Shown: piece after piece, positions 1 to 8,180 of the stretch | Layout: each line of letters opens with the position of its first letter | Numbering within the stretch: position 1 is the stretch's first letter | Assembly: GCF_023073355.1 (NCBI RefSeq) | Contig: NZ_JADPJI010000006.1 | Coordinates: forward strand, 248,001-312,000 | DNA length: 64,000 bases | Direction: 5' to 3' | DNA from: Bradyrhizobium sp. 199 | GTDB lineage: Bacteria > Pseudomonadota > Alphaproteobacteria > Rhizobiales > Xanthobacteraceae | Position numbers and translations under genes: made by a program | The notes under the pieces: generated by a model | What the model was told of the DNA's origin: nothing | Database searches by the model: none | What the model saw: only the letters and a program-made list of their open reading frames with translations

Positions 1-756
1 TTCTCCTTCCTCGACCAGTCGGGCCGCCCGATCGGCTACAGCCTTGAGCTCTGCGAGGCCATCGTCGAGGAGATCGGCGTCGAGGTCGACGATCCCAACC
101 TCAGGATCGACTACGTCAAGGTCACCTCGGACGACCGGATCGATGCCGTGCTCCAGAACAAGTTTGACCTGGAATGCGGCTCGACCACGGCCAATGCCGA
201 GCGCGGCAAGCGCGTCGCCTTCTCGCCCCTGATGTTCGTCGCCGGCACCAAGCTGATGGTGCCGAAGGCGTCGAACGTCGCTGCGGTCACCGATCTCAAG
301 GGCAGGACCGTGGTGGTGACCAAGGGCACCACCAACGAGCAGGCGATGCATGCGGCCGACAAGAAGTTCTCGCTCGGCCTCAACATCGTCACCGCGAGCG
401 ATCACGAGCAGTCGTACCAGATGCTCGCCGAGGGCAAGGCCGACGCGTTCGCCACCGACGACATCCTGCTCTCCGGCCTGATCGCGCGCCACAAGGCGCA
501 GGACAAGTTTCGCGTCACCGGCGATTACCTGTCCTACGATCCCTACGGCATCATGTTCAGGAAAGGCGAGCCGCAATTGTCCGCATTGGTCGAACGTGCC
601 TTCCGCAAGCTCGGCTCCAATCGCGACCTCGTCCCGCTCTACAACAAATGGTTCACCGCGAGGCTCCCCACCGGCGAACGTCTGAACGTGCCGATCTCGC
701 CGCAGCTGGAAGAGGCGTTCAAGGCGATGGACGATTCCGCTGGGGCGAGTAATTGA
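1..756 (+). CDS. Glutamate/aspartate-type ABC transporter substrate-binding protein, 3' part
   Basis: The reading frame is open from the first base, so the signal peptide and N-terminus lie outside the window; about 251 residues remain. The visible part begins in lobe 1 of a periplasmic binding protein family 3 (SBP_bac_3) fold: GRPIGYSLELCEAI, then DRIDAVLQNKFDLECGST, which closely resembles the GltI/AatJ glutamate-aspartate binding proteins. The second lobe (KGRTVVVTKGTTNEQAM, then ADAFATDDILL) and the C-terminal LVPLYNKWF helix are intact. The expected role is periplasmic capture of acidic amino acids for an ABC importer. The permease and ATPase genes are not downstream and would have to lie to the left. 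Confidence 0.88.
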   Translation, partial: FSFLDQSGRPIGYSLELCEAIVEEIGVEVDDPNLRIDYVKVTSDDRIDAVLQNKFDLECGSTTANAERGKRVAFSPLMFVAGTKLMVPKASNVAAVTDLKGRTVVVTKGTTNEQAMHAADKKFSLGLNIVTASDHEQSYQMLAEGKADAFATDDILLSGLIARHKAQDKFRVTGDYLSYDPYGIMFRKGEPQLSALVERAFRKLGSNRDLVPLYNKWFTARLPTGERLNVPISPQLEEAFKAMDDSAGASN

Positions 757-776
757 GTGGGGGTCTTTGTTACCCT

Positions 777-816
777 CCCCTGGAGGGCCCCTGGAGGGCC
801 CCTGGAGGGGGAGGGT
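777..816. repeat. Tandem 11-bp repeat CCCCTGGAGGG
   Basis: Three head-to-tail copies of CCCCTGGAGGG sit in the 79-bp gap between two convergent genes, and the last copy runs into GGGAGGG. Each unit is itself a small palindrome (CCCTGGAGGG). It may act as a bidirectional transcription stop or be a slipped rhizobial palindromic unit; no function is shown. Confidence 0.7.
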
Positions 817-835
817 GGAAGCAGTCCCGTAGCTG

Positions 836-1636
836 CTATCCTTCCCCGAACACCCGATCCAGCGCCGCGTCATACGTCGCCTGCACCAGTTCCGGATGCA
901 GCTTGCCAAGCGCCTCCATCATCACGCCGGAATTGATTTCCAGCACGCGCCACTTGCCACCGACGCGCACCAAATCAATTGACGCGAAGACGATGCCGAT
1001 GGCGTTTGCGGCATCGGCCGCGAGCTTCACGCAAGCCGCGCGAACCTCGCCATCGGCTAGCAACACCGGCTTTGCGCCGGCGTCGAGATTGTGCCGCCAA
1101 TCTTTGCCGCGCTGCTTGATGTAGACCACGAGCGGCAGATCATCGAGCAGCACGACACGGACCTCGTCCTCGATCGCCAGATAGGGCGAGATCACGAGTC
1201 CGGCGCTCATCGCGAAAACGTCGCTGACCGCGTGGTCGAGTTCCGCCTCGGTCGTCACCTTGAACACCGAGCGTCCCGATGTCCCTTCATTCGGCTTCAC
1301 CACCACGCCTTGCGGATGGTCGGCAAGCAGCTCGAGCATCGCGTCGCGCCAGCTGGGGCCAACAACGTTCTTGCCGAGCTTCGGGTTGAGGAAGCGGTGG
1401 TGGGGAACGCACGGCACGCCGTCCAGCGCCAGCACTTCGGCGGTCGCCGATTTGTCATTAGCGAGGCGGTGCGCGATGGCGCCGTTGAGGCCGATGTCGT
1501 AGCCGAAAGCGAAATGGCGCGTTCGGCCCCGGCGCATCGCGATCAGCCAGCCGCCGGCGCGGACATCGACGGCGACGCCGTGGCCCGCGCAATAGCGCCT
1601 GATCGCCTGAACGAAGAGCCGCTCGCCGCTTGCCAT
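836..1636 (-). CDS. ATP-grasp domain protein (RimK/YheCD-like)
   Basis: 266 residues. The start is the ATG at 1636, preceded by AGGA nine bases upstream; a TTG 30 bases further up is also in frame. The central and C-terminal parts show an ATP-grasp fold: GVVVKPNEGTSGRSVFKV (ATP-binding lysine and glycine loop), DEVRVVLLDDLPLVVYIKQRG, and the Mg-binding end DLVRVGGKWRVLEINSGVMM with a Glu and Asn in the usual EIN motif. Such enzymes ligate a carboxylate to an amine or thiol using ATP. No pathway partner is adjacent (fpr is divergent), so the substrate is unknown. Family is likely; RimK-type ligase or YheC/YheD-like are both possible. Confidence 0.72.
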   Translation of the reverse strand: MASGERLFVQAIRRYCAGHGVAVDVRAGGWLIAMRRGRTRHFAFGYDIGLNGAIAHRLANDKSATAEVLALDGVPCVPHHRFLNPKLGKNVVGPSWRDAMLELLADHPQGVVVKPNEGTSGRSVFKVTTEAELDHAVSDVFAMSAGLVISPYLAIEDEVRVVLLDDLPLVVYIKQRGKDWRHNLDAGAKPVLLADGEVRAACVKLAADAANAIGIVFASIDLVRVGGKWRVLEINSGVMMEALGKLHPELVQATYDAALDRVFGEG

Positions 1637-2004
1637 CTCTGTTGTTCCTGTCGCCGAAAGCCGCAAAACGCGGGCAATAGCTCCAATCGCGCGGAAAATC
1701 AGAGCTATTCTTCATGAAATTCTCGCGAGCGCGATGGAATTAAGTGCTGCAATTGCGCCTCGCAGGGAAAAGAAATTGCCCTCGCTGCATGCCAGACAGC
1801 AGATTCATTAATGATGCGGCCAATTGCGCCGCAAATGCCGATTTGACCGGCATCAATTGCATCCGAAACGAGGTTGATTATTGGTCCCGATGGCGTAGAT
1901 CACACACGCGAAATCCTCCGCCATGGCAATGGTGTCCGCCCCGATTTCAGGGCCGGGCAATGCTGTTGCCCGAAAAACCTCAATTATTCGGAATAGCGAA
2001 AATC
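1637..2004. promoter_or_regulatory. AT-richer divergent upstream region with repeated CAATTGC
   Basis: This 368-bp gap between the ATP-grasp gene (leftward) and fpr (rightward) is clearly richer in A/T than its flanks and should hold both promoters. CAATTGC occurs at 1750, 1821 and 1854, and a related AAATTGCC at 1772. CAATTG is self-complementary, so it could be a half or full operator. The fpr frame stays open through much of the gap, but the codons look non-coding. Confidence 0.4.
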
Positions 2005-2778
2005 ATGAGCGCGTTTTACCGAGAGAAGGTTCTTTCCGTTCAGCACTGGACCGACACGCTGTTCAGCTTCCGGGCCACGCGCGATACCGGCTTCCGCTTT
2101 CAGAACGGCCAGTTCGCCATGATCGGCCTCGAGATCGACGGCCGTCCGCTGCTGCGCGCCTACAGCATGGCGAGCGCCAACCACGAGGAAGAACTCGAGT
2201 TCTTCTCGATCAAGGTGCAGGACGGCCCGCTGACCTCGCGCCTGCAGAAGATCAAGGAAGGCGACACCATCCTGGTCGGCCGCAAGGCGACCGGCACGTT
2301 GATCACCGACAATCTCCTTCCCGGCAAGCGGCTGATGCTGCTGTCGACCGGGACGGGCCTTGCGCCGTTCGCGAGCCTGATCAAGGACCCGGAGGTCTAT
2401 GACCAGTTCGAATCCATCGTGCTGGTGCACGGCTGCCGCCAGGTCTCCGAGCTCGCCTACGGCGAGAAGCTCGTGGCTTCCTTGCGCGAGGATGAGCTGT
2501 TCGGCGAGCTGCTCGCCGACAAGCTGATTTACTACCCGACCGTGACCCGCGAGCCGTTCAGGAATCGCGGCCGCATCACCGACCTCATCAACTCCGCGCA
2601 GATCTTCAACGACATCGGGCAGTCGCCGCTCGACATCGCCACCGACCGCATCATGATGTGCGGCAGCCCGGCGATGCTGGAAGAGCTGAAGGTGATGTTC
2701 GAAGGCCGCGACTTCATCGAGGGAAGCGGCAACAAGCCCGGCCATTTCGTGATCGAGAAGGCCTTCGTCGAGCGGTAA
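2005..2778 (+). CDS. fpr: Ferredoxin-NADP(+) reductase, bacterial subclass I
   Basis: 257 residues, the usual size for the Azotobacter/Rhodobacter-type FPR. It transfers electrons between NADPH and ferredoxin or flavodoxin through FAD, with roles in oxidative-stress defence and supply of low-potential electrons. FAD binding is seen in RAYSMASA. The NADP part has STGTGLAPFASLIKDP and MMCGSPAMLEEL. The protein ends in FVIEKAFVER, the C-terminal FAD-contacting extension typical of this subclass. The ATG at 2005 was chosen because MSAFYREKV matches the family N-terminus; the frame is open further upstream but with unconvincing sequence. It appears monocistronic. Confidence 0.93.
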   Translation: MSAFYREKVLSVQHWTDTLFSFRATRDTGFRFQNGQFAMIGLEIDGRPLLRAYSMASANHEEELEFFSIKVQDGPLTSRLQKIKEGDTILVGRKATGTLITDNLLPGKRLMLLSTGTGLAPFASLIKDPEVYDQFESIVLVHGCRQVSELAYGEKLVASLREDELFGELLADKLIYYPTVTREPFRNRGRITDLINSAQIFNDIGQSPLDIATDRIMMCGSPAMLEELKVMFEGRDFIEGSGNKPGHFVIEKAFVER

Positions 2779-2801
2779 GCGCCGCTCGCAGCGGTCAATT
2801 C

Positions 2802-2982
2802 AGCTGTCGTCCCGGACAAGCGTAAAAGCGCGCGCCGATCCGGGACCCCAGCGCGAGCGCTTGCGCTCGTCGCCCTAACCACAGGCCGTGGTTATGCGAC
2901 GTTTCGGAGTGACAGCTTCGCCAGTCCCCAAATCCTGTTGTTATGGATCCCGGGTCTGCGCTGAGGCTTGCCCGGGACGACT
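2802..2982. repeat. Rhizobial palindromic intergenic element (GTCGTCCCGGACAAGC type)
   Basis: The gap 2779-3282 carries GTCGTCCCGGACAAGC with a GATCCGGGAC counterpart, then a second half with GGATCCCGGGTCTGCGCTGAGG and CCCGGGACGAC. The same core recurs inverted as the perfect hairpin at 25403-25450. It looks like a mobile palindromic unit of the REP kind. The rest of the gap, up to 3200, shows nothing I can name. Confidence 0.65.
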
Positions 2983-3282
2983 GCCTTGGAAGCACGTGGG
3001 CACCTCGCTGCCGACCGATCGCGGTGTTCGCTCAGGATCGGCTCATCCTCCCGCCCCCCGCCCCTTTGCTGCACCGCACCCCGCCCATCGGACTGATTGA
3101 TTTGTCTCGGCCAAATTCGCTAGCCTGAAACAAGGGCTGCGTCATATCCGTATGACAGGCGAGGGCGTATCGTACCGCCTCATGCTGGCGAGAGGATCGG
3201 AATCGTGGCCGACGACACCAAGACGCAGGAATCCTCCCAACACCCGTCCCCCAAACGGCTGCCGCTGGCCGAGGAGGGAATC

Positions 3283-4908
3283 ATGGAAACCCTGCTGCTG
3301 CCATTCTCGCCGCGCTTCATCGTGCTGACGATCTGCGCGGTCGTCACCGCGCTCCTGATCGGCATCGGCATCGTCGACCGCAAGATCTTCGACATCCTGC
3401 TGGTCCCGATCCTGATTTTCGGCGCACTGACGCTGCTCGGCGCCCGCGATCTCATGCAGAAGAGCCACGCGGTGCTGCGCAACTATCCGATTTCGGCGCA
3501 TATCCGCTTCCTGCTCGAAGAGATACGCCCCGAGATGCGGCAATATTTTTTCGAGAGCGAGAAGGATGGCATGCCGTTCTCGCGCGACATCCGCGCCGTG
3601 GTCTATCAGCGCGCCAAGATGGAGCTCGACAAGCGTCCGTTCGGCACCCAGGAGGACGTCTACCGCCAGGGCTACGAGTGGATGCATCACTCGGTCTCGC
3701 CGAAGAAGCATGCGGAGGAGAAGTTCCGCATCGGCATCGGCGGCCCCGACTGCAAGAAGCCGTATTCGGCCTCGGTGTTCAACATCTCCGCGATGAGCTT
3801 TGGCGCGCTCAGCCCCAACGCCGTGCGGGCACTCAATGCCGGCGCAAAGAAGGGCGGCTTCGCGCACGACACCGGCGAGGGCGGCGTCAGCCCCTATCAC
3901 CGCGAGATGGGCGGCGACATCATCTGGGAAATCGGCTCCGGCTATTTCGGCTGCCGTCATCTCGACGGCAGCTTCGATCCCGAAGCGTTCGCGCGCGTTG
4001 CCGGCGACGACCAGATCAAGATGGTCGAGCTCAAGGTCAGCCAGGGCGCCAAGCCCGGCCATGGCGGCGTGTTGCCGGCCGCAAAAGTCTCGGAGGAGAT
4101 CTCCAAGATTCGCGGCGTCGCGATGGGTGAGGACTGCATCTCGCCAGCCTCGCACCGCGCCTTCTCGACGCCGGTCGGCATGATGCAGTTCATCGCCGAG
4201 ATGCGCCGCCTCTCCGGCGGCAAGCCGGCCGGCTTCAAACTGTGCATCGGCCATCCCTGGGAATTCCTGGCGATCTGCAAGGCGATGCTTCAGACCGGCA
4301 TCTATCCTGATTTCATTGTCGTCGACGGCAATGAAGGCGGCACCGGCGCGGCGCCGCTGGAGTTCATGGACCATCTGGGCATGCCGATGCGCGAGGGCGT
4401 CAATTTCGTCCACAACGCGCTGATCGGCATCAATGCGCGCGACCGCATCAAGATCGGCGCCTCCGGCAAGATCGCAACCGCCTTCGACATGGCGCGGGCG
4501 ATGGCGATCGGCGCTGACTATTGCAACTCGGCGCGCGGCTTCATGTTCTCGCTCGGCTGCATCCAGTCGCTGAGCTGCCACACCGACCGCTGTCCGACAG
4601 GGGTGGCGACGCAGGACCCGACGCGTGCACGTGCGCTCTACGTGCCGCTGAAGATCGACCGCGTGCACAATTATCACCACGCGACGCTGCATTCGCTGAC
4701 CGAGCTGATCGCCGCCGCCGGCCTCGAGCATCCGCAGCAGCTGCGCCCGATCCATTTCAGCCAACGGACGTCGACGACCCAGGTGCAATCCTTCGCGCAG
4801 CTCTATCCGCTCCTGCGCCCGGGCGAGCTGCTTGAAGGCACCGAAGACCCGCGCTTCCGCGACGCCTGGCGGATGGCCCAGGCCGACACGTTCCACCCGG
4901 CGCTGTGA
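3283..4908 (+). CDS. Membrane-anchored FMN-binding glutamate synthase family protein
   Basis: 541 residues from the ATG at 3283, which has a strong GAGGAGGGA ribosome site. A GTG at 3205 with AGAGGATCGG would add 26 residues. Two hydrophobic helices near the N-terminus (FIVLTICAVVTALLIGIGIV and ILLVPILIFGALTLL) precede a GltS-type FMN barrel: SAMSFGALSPNAVRALN, GEGGVSPYH, KPGHGGVLPAAKVS, DGNEGGTGAAP, and a cysteine-rich SCHTDRCPTGVATQDP near the end. Stand-alone GltS-domain proteins lack the glutaminase and small subunit of true glutamate synthase, so the reaction is not established. Its neighbours give no pathway clue. Confidence 0.88.
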   Translation: METLLLPFSPRFIVLTICAVVTALLIGIGIVDRKIFDILLVPILIFGALTLLGARDLMQKSHAVLRNYPISAHIRFLLEEIRPEMRQYFFESEKDGMPFSRDIRAVVYQRAKMELDKRPFGTQEDVYRQGYEWMHHSVSPKKHAEEKFRIGIGGPDCKKPYSASVFNISAMSFGALSPNAVRALNAGAKKGGFAHDTGEGGVSPYHREMGGDIIWEIGSGYFGCRHLDGSFDPEAFARVAGDDQIKMVELKVSQGAKPGHGGVLPAAKVSEEISKIRGVAMGEDCISPASHRAFSTPVGMMQFIAEMRRLSGGKPAGFKLCIGHPWEFLAICKAMLQTGIYPDFIVVDGNEGGTGAAPLEFMDHLGMPMREGVNFVHNALIGINARDRIKIGASGKIATAFDMARAMAIGADYCNSARGFMFSLGCIQSLSCHTDRCPTGVATQDPTRARALYVPLKIDRVHNYHHATLHSLTELIAAAGLEHPQQLRPIHFSQRTSTTQVQSFAQLYPLLRPGELLEGTEDPRFRDAWRMAQADTFHPAL

Positions 4909-5004
4909 CCGTCGCCCCGGCCGGCAGGGCGGCTGGCCCCGGCGGGTAAATTCTCCGCGGCGGGCGTTCAACGCTTCATTCAACTTTGGGTGTAGATTGT
5001 ACCC

Positions 5005-5247
5005 ATGGACGACGAACGACGCGACAAGGCAAGGCATCGCGTGCTGAAGGCCGGAACGATCGAGTTCGGCGGCGGCGCGATCGACTGCACCGTCCGCAAC
5101 CTGTCCGACACCGGCGCCGCGCTCGACGTCACCAGCCCGGTCGGCATCCCCGATCATTTCACCCTGTTCCTCCAGGCCGACGGAACGCATCGGTCCTGTA
5201 CTGTGGTCTGGCGCAAGGAGAAGCGGATCGGGGTGAAGTTCGGGTGA
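5005..5247 (+). CDS. Small PilZ-domain protein
   Basis: 80 residues, essentially a single PilZ domain. The N-terminal RHRVLK fits the arginine-containing c-di-GMP-binding element (RxxxR-like; here RRDKARHR), and CTVRNLSDTGAALDV matches the (D/N)xSxxG motif. The strand VVWRKEKRIGVKFG ends the barrel. It may sense c-di-GMP or be a degenerate PilZ; the first motif is not perfectly canonical. It is monocistronic, starting 96 bases after the FMN protein. Confidence 0.85.
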   Translation: MDDERRDKARHRVLKAGTIEFGGGAIDCTVRNLSDTGAALDVTSPVGIPDHFTLFLQADGTHRSCTVVWRKEKRIGVKFG

Positions 5248-5329
5248 GGGCTGTGGCCCTTACTGCATATTCAGCCGTTATATCGAGCTGCGCTTGTACG
5301 GCACGACAGCTCAGGGTTTGCGCCGCCGC

Positions 5330-6625
5330 TCACCCCGTCTCGACCTCGCTCAACCGGCTCGCCAATATTTTGTCGATGCGTCGTCCATCGAGATCGATCA
5401 CCTCGATATGCCAGCCGCCGAAGTCGAAGGCATCGCCGGTGTCAGGCAGCGCGCTGAATTGTTGCAGCACGAGGCCCGCCACCGTGTTGTAGCGGTGCGG
5501 CGGCAATTCGACGCCGAGCAACTCGCCGAATTCATCGACCGGCATCCAGCCGGAGATCAGGAACGAATCGTCTGCGCGCCTGACATAGGCCGGCTCCGGC
5601 GGTCCCGCTTCCGAATGGAAGGCGCCGACGATCGATTCGAGGATGTCGGCGGACGTCACCATGCCTTCGAAGCCACCGTATTCGTCATAGACGAAGCCGA
5701 TGTGAACCGGAGCAGTTTTCAGGATCGTCAGCACGTCGCGCGCGTCTGCCGACGCCGGGATGCCGGGCGCCTCGCGCACGAGCGCGCGCAGGTCCGGCGT
5801 GCGCTCGTTCATATAGGCGACCAGCAGGTCCTTGGCCTGGAGCACGCCGATCGGCTTGTCCCGGTCGCCATCGGAGACCGGAAAGCGCGAGTGCGGGCTC
5901 TTGGCGATGATCTGCTGGATGGCGGCCAGATCGTCGTTCAGGTCGATCTCGTCGACCTCCGTGCGCGGCGTCATGACCGCGCCAACCGGCCGGTCGCCGA
6001 GCCGCATCACGCCGGCGATCATCTCCTTTTCGCCAGGCTCGAGCACGCCGGCGCTCTCGGCCTCGCTGACGAGGTGATGGATCTCGTCCTCCGAGACCTT
6101 CTCCCCCGACTTGCCGCCGCGGCCGAGCAAAGTGAGGATCAGCCTGCCGGAGAGGTCGAGCAGGAAGACCAGCGGCAGCGAGACCCTCGCAAGCACGTGC
6201 ATGGCCGGCGCAACCCTCACCGCGATGCTTTCGGGGTCGCGCAGCGCCACCTGTTTCGGTACCAACTCGCCGACGATCAGGGTGGCGTAGGTGATGAGCG
6301 TGACGACCATGCCGACGCCGACGATGTCGGCAATGCCAGGGGACAGGCCGAACTCAAGCAGCCACTGCGTCAGCCGTTGTCCGAGCGTCGCGCCCGAGAA
6401 TGCGCCGGAGAGCACCCCGACCAGCGTGATGCCGATCTGCACTGTCGAGAGGAATTTGCCGGGATCGGCCGCCAGAATCAGCGCCCGCTCGGCGCCGCGG
6501 ATGCCCTTGGCAGCGAGCAGCGACAGGCGGGCCGGGCGGGACGAAACCACGGCCAGCTCGGACATGGAGAGCAGGCCGTTGATGACGATCAGGACGACGA
6601 CGATGGCGAGTTCGACCGAGAGCAT
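5330..6625 (-). CDS. Hemolysin family / CNNM-type protein with DUF21, CBS pair and CorC domain
   Basis: 431 residues from the ATG at 6625, with GGAAGG just upstream; the longer open frame is not convincing. Order: DUF21 transmembrane domain (residues about 1-190, beginning MLSVELAIVVVLIVINGLLS with a re-entrant-like PARLSLL segment), a CBS pair (VMTPRTEVDEIDLND, SRFPVSDGDRDKPIGVLQAKDLL, then FVYDEYGGFEGMVTSADILE) and a C-terminal CorC_HlyC domain (SFLISGWMPVDEFGELL, YNTVAGLVL). The family moves or senses Mg2+/Co2+ at the inner membrane. It is convergent with the PilZ gene. Confidence 0.9.
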   Translation of the reverse strand: MLSVELAIVVVLIVINGLLSMSELAVVSSRPARLSLLAAKGIRGAERALILAADPGKFLSTVQIGITLVGVLSGAFSGATLGQRLTQWLLEFGLSPGIADIVGVGMVVTLITYATLIVGELVPKQVALRDPESIAVRVAPAMHVLARVSLPLVFLLDLSGRLILTLLGRGGKSGEKVSEDEIHHLVSEAESAGVLEPGEKEMIAGVMRLGDRPVGAVMTPRTEVDEIDLNDDLAAIQQIIAKSPHSRFPVSDGDRDKPIGVLQAKDLLVAYMNERTPDLRALVREAPGIPASADARDVLTILKTAPVHIGFVYDEYGGFEGMVTSADILESIVGAFHSEAGPPEPAYVRRADDSFLISGWMPVDEFGELLGVELPPHRYNTVAGLVLQQFSALPDTGDAFDFGGWHIEVIDLDGRRIDKILASRLSEVETG

Positions 6626-6863
6626 TGACCTTCCGAGGTAAGTGAGTGTGTCCGGATGGACGGCACGTGCCTTGATATAGGTATTTGGCGAGGTAATGCC
6701 GTCAATTTTACTGCACTTGACGGCCGCGGGAACCACGTGGCCGAAGGGCCATTCCGGCAAGCTCGCGCGAGCGCCAGTGGAATTGCGGGATTCCTTGTTT
6801 AACGGCCCTTAGTGAGCGGTGGCTAGGTTTTCGACATTTTAGAAATGTATTCGGGGACCCAAG

Positions 6864-7325
6864 ATGCGGATCGGGAAGCTTTTCGCGCTGTCGATGCGCG
6901 CCGGCGAGGCCGGGCGCGGCTTTGCGGTGGTGGCTTCCGAGGTCAAGGCGCTCGCCGAACAGGCCGCCAAGGCCACCGGCGAGACCAGCCAGCATATCTC
7001 GGGAATCCAGACCGCGACGGAAGAGTCCGTCGGCGTCATCAAGGCGATCGGCGACACCATCTCCCGCATGTCGGAGATTGCGTCCGCCATCGCGGCGGCG
7101 GTCGAGGAGCAGGGCGCGGCGACGCGCGAGATTTCCCGCAACGTGCAGCAGGCGCCGCGCGGCACCCAGCAGGTCTCCGCCAGCATCGTCGACGTGCAGC
7201 GCGGTGCAACCCAGACCGGATCGGCATCTTCCAACGTGCTCGCGTCCGCCAAATCACTGTCCGGCGAGAGCAGCCGTCTCAAGGGCGAGGTCGGAAAACT
7301 TCTCGACGCGATCCGCACGGCGTAA
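6864..7325 (+). pseudogene. Methyl-accepting chemotaxis protein with a large internal deletion
   Basis: The frame reads MRIGKLFALSM and then jumps directly into RAGEAGRGFAVVASEVKALAEQ, which belongs at the hairpin tip of a chemoreceptor signalling domain. About 153 residues remain instead of the usual 500-600. The ligand-binding domain, both membrane helices, HAMP and the descending arm of the cytoplasmic coiled coil are gone, while the returning arm (SQHISGIQTATEESVGVIKAI, then VEEQGAATREISRNVQQ) is intact. The start codon, GGGGACCC upstream and the frame are preserved, so a soluble fragment could still be made. I regard it as a non-functional remnant. Confidence 0.75.
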
Positions 7326-7441
7326 CAAGGTCATTGTGGACGGAGACCACTTCACCTAGGCTTTCAGCTCGGGGGTGTCGCAGCCTCCCCGTGAAGTGGT
7401 GATCCCACGCAAGCGCTGCTCGCTGTCGCATGGAGCGAGCA

Positions 7442-8173
7442 ATGGACGGGATCACAATCGAACTTGCCCTTTTTCTGGTGGCCACCTTCGCCGGCGCATT
7501 CGTCGCCGGTCTCTCCGGCTTTGCCTTCGGCCTGGTCGCGGCATCGCTGTGGCTCTATGTGCTGACGCCGCTTCAGAGCGCCAGCTTGATCATCGGCTTT
7601 GGCCTTCTGGTGCAAGGCTATTCAGTCTGGAAGTTGCGCACGGCGCTCGACTGGCGCCGGCTGCGGCCGTTCATCGTCGGCGCCGTTCTTGGGGTGCCGG
7701 TTGGCGTATCGCTTCTGACATGGGCGCACCCGAAGAGCGTCCGCATCGCGGTTGGAATGGTCCTGATCGGCTACAGCCTCTATGCCTGGTTCCGGCCGCC
7801 GCTCAAGGTGACGACCGCCGCGTTGCCCGCCGTTGACGGGACTGTAGGTTTCCTCAACGGCCTGCTCGGCGGGCTGACCGGCCTTGCCGGCATCGTCATC
7901 ACCATCTGGTGCAATCTGCGCGGCCTGCCAAAGGACGTCCAACGTGCGACCTTCCAGCCGGTCGCAGTCGTGGTGTTCGCCATGGCGGCGCTCTTGCTGG
8001 GTGCCAAGGGAGCGCTCACGCTCGAAACTGCAAAGCTCTTCGCGCTTGGTCTGCCGTTCCTGTTTGCCGGGACGTGGCTGGGGCTGAAACTGTTCGGCCG
8101 GATCGACGAGACCGCGTTCCGCCGGATCGTCCTTGCTCTGCTGTTCGTCTCCGGCCTCGCGCTGCTGTTCTGA
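7442..8173 (+). CDS. Sulfite exporter TauE/SafE family membrane protein
   Basis: 243 residues. The ATG at 7442 has GGAGCG seven bases upstream; an ATG at 7430 is in frame but lacks such a site. About seven or eight hydrophobic segments are seen, with the family loops FAGAFVAGLSGFAFGLVA near the start and GTVGFLNGLLGGLTGLAGIV in the middle, both glycine-rich as in the two TauE repeats. These proteins are thought to export sulfite, sulfonates or other organic anions. It is convergent with the porin gene, 7 bp away. The exported substrate cannot be told. Confidence 0.85.
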   Translation: MDGITIELALFLVATFAGAFVAGLSGFAFGLVAASLWLYVLTPLQSASLIIGFGLLVQGYSVWKLRTALDWRRLRPFIVGAVLGVPVGVSLLTWAHPKSVRIAVGMVLIGYSLYAWFRPPLKVTTAALPAVDGTVGFLNGLLGGLTGLAGIVITIWCNLRGLPKDVQRATFQPVAVVVFAMAALLLGAKGALTLETAKLFALGLPFLFAGTWLGLKLFGRIDETAFRRIVLALLFVSGLALLF

Positions 8174-8180
8174 CCTGCAA

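Noticed and set aside
772..816. Possible CRISPR-like tandem repeat
   Set aside because: The units are 11 bp, contiguous and without spacers; a slipped palindrome explains it.
1744..2004. In-frame N-terminal extension of fpr
   Set aside because: The first 87 codons are rich in Cys, Asn, Trp and Arg and unlike the family; MSAFYREKV at 2005 matches the expected N-terminus.
3142..5190. 682-codon open frame on the minus strand opposite the FMN glutamate-synthase-like gene
   Set aside because: It is an antisense shadow of a GC-rich gene: Arg/His/Ala-rich translation, no domain, while the plus frame has clear family motifs.
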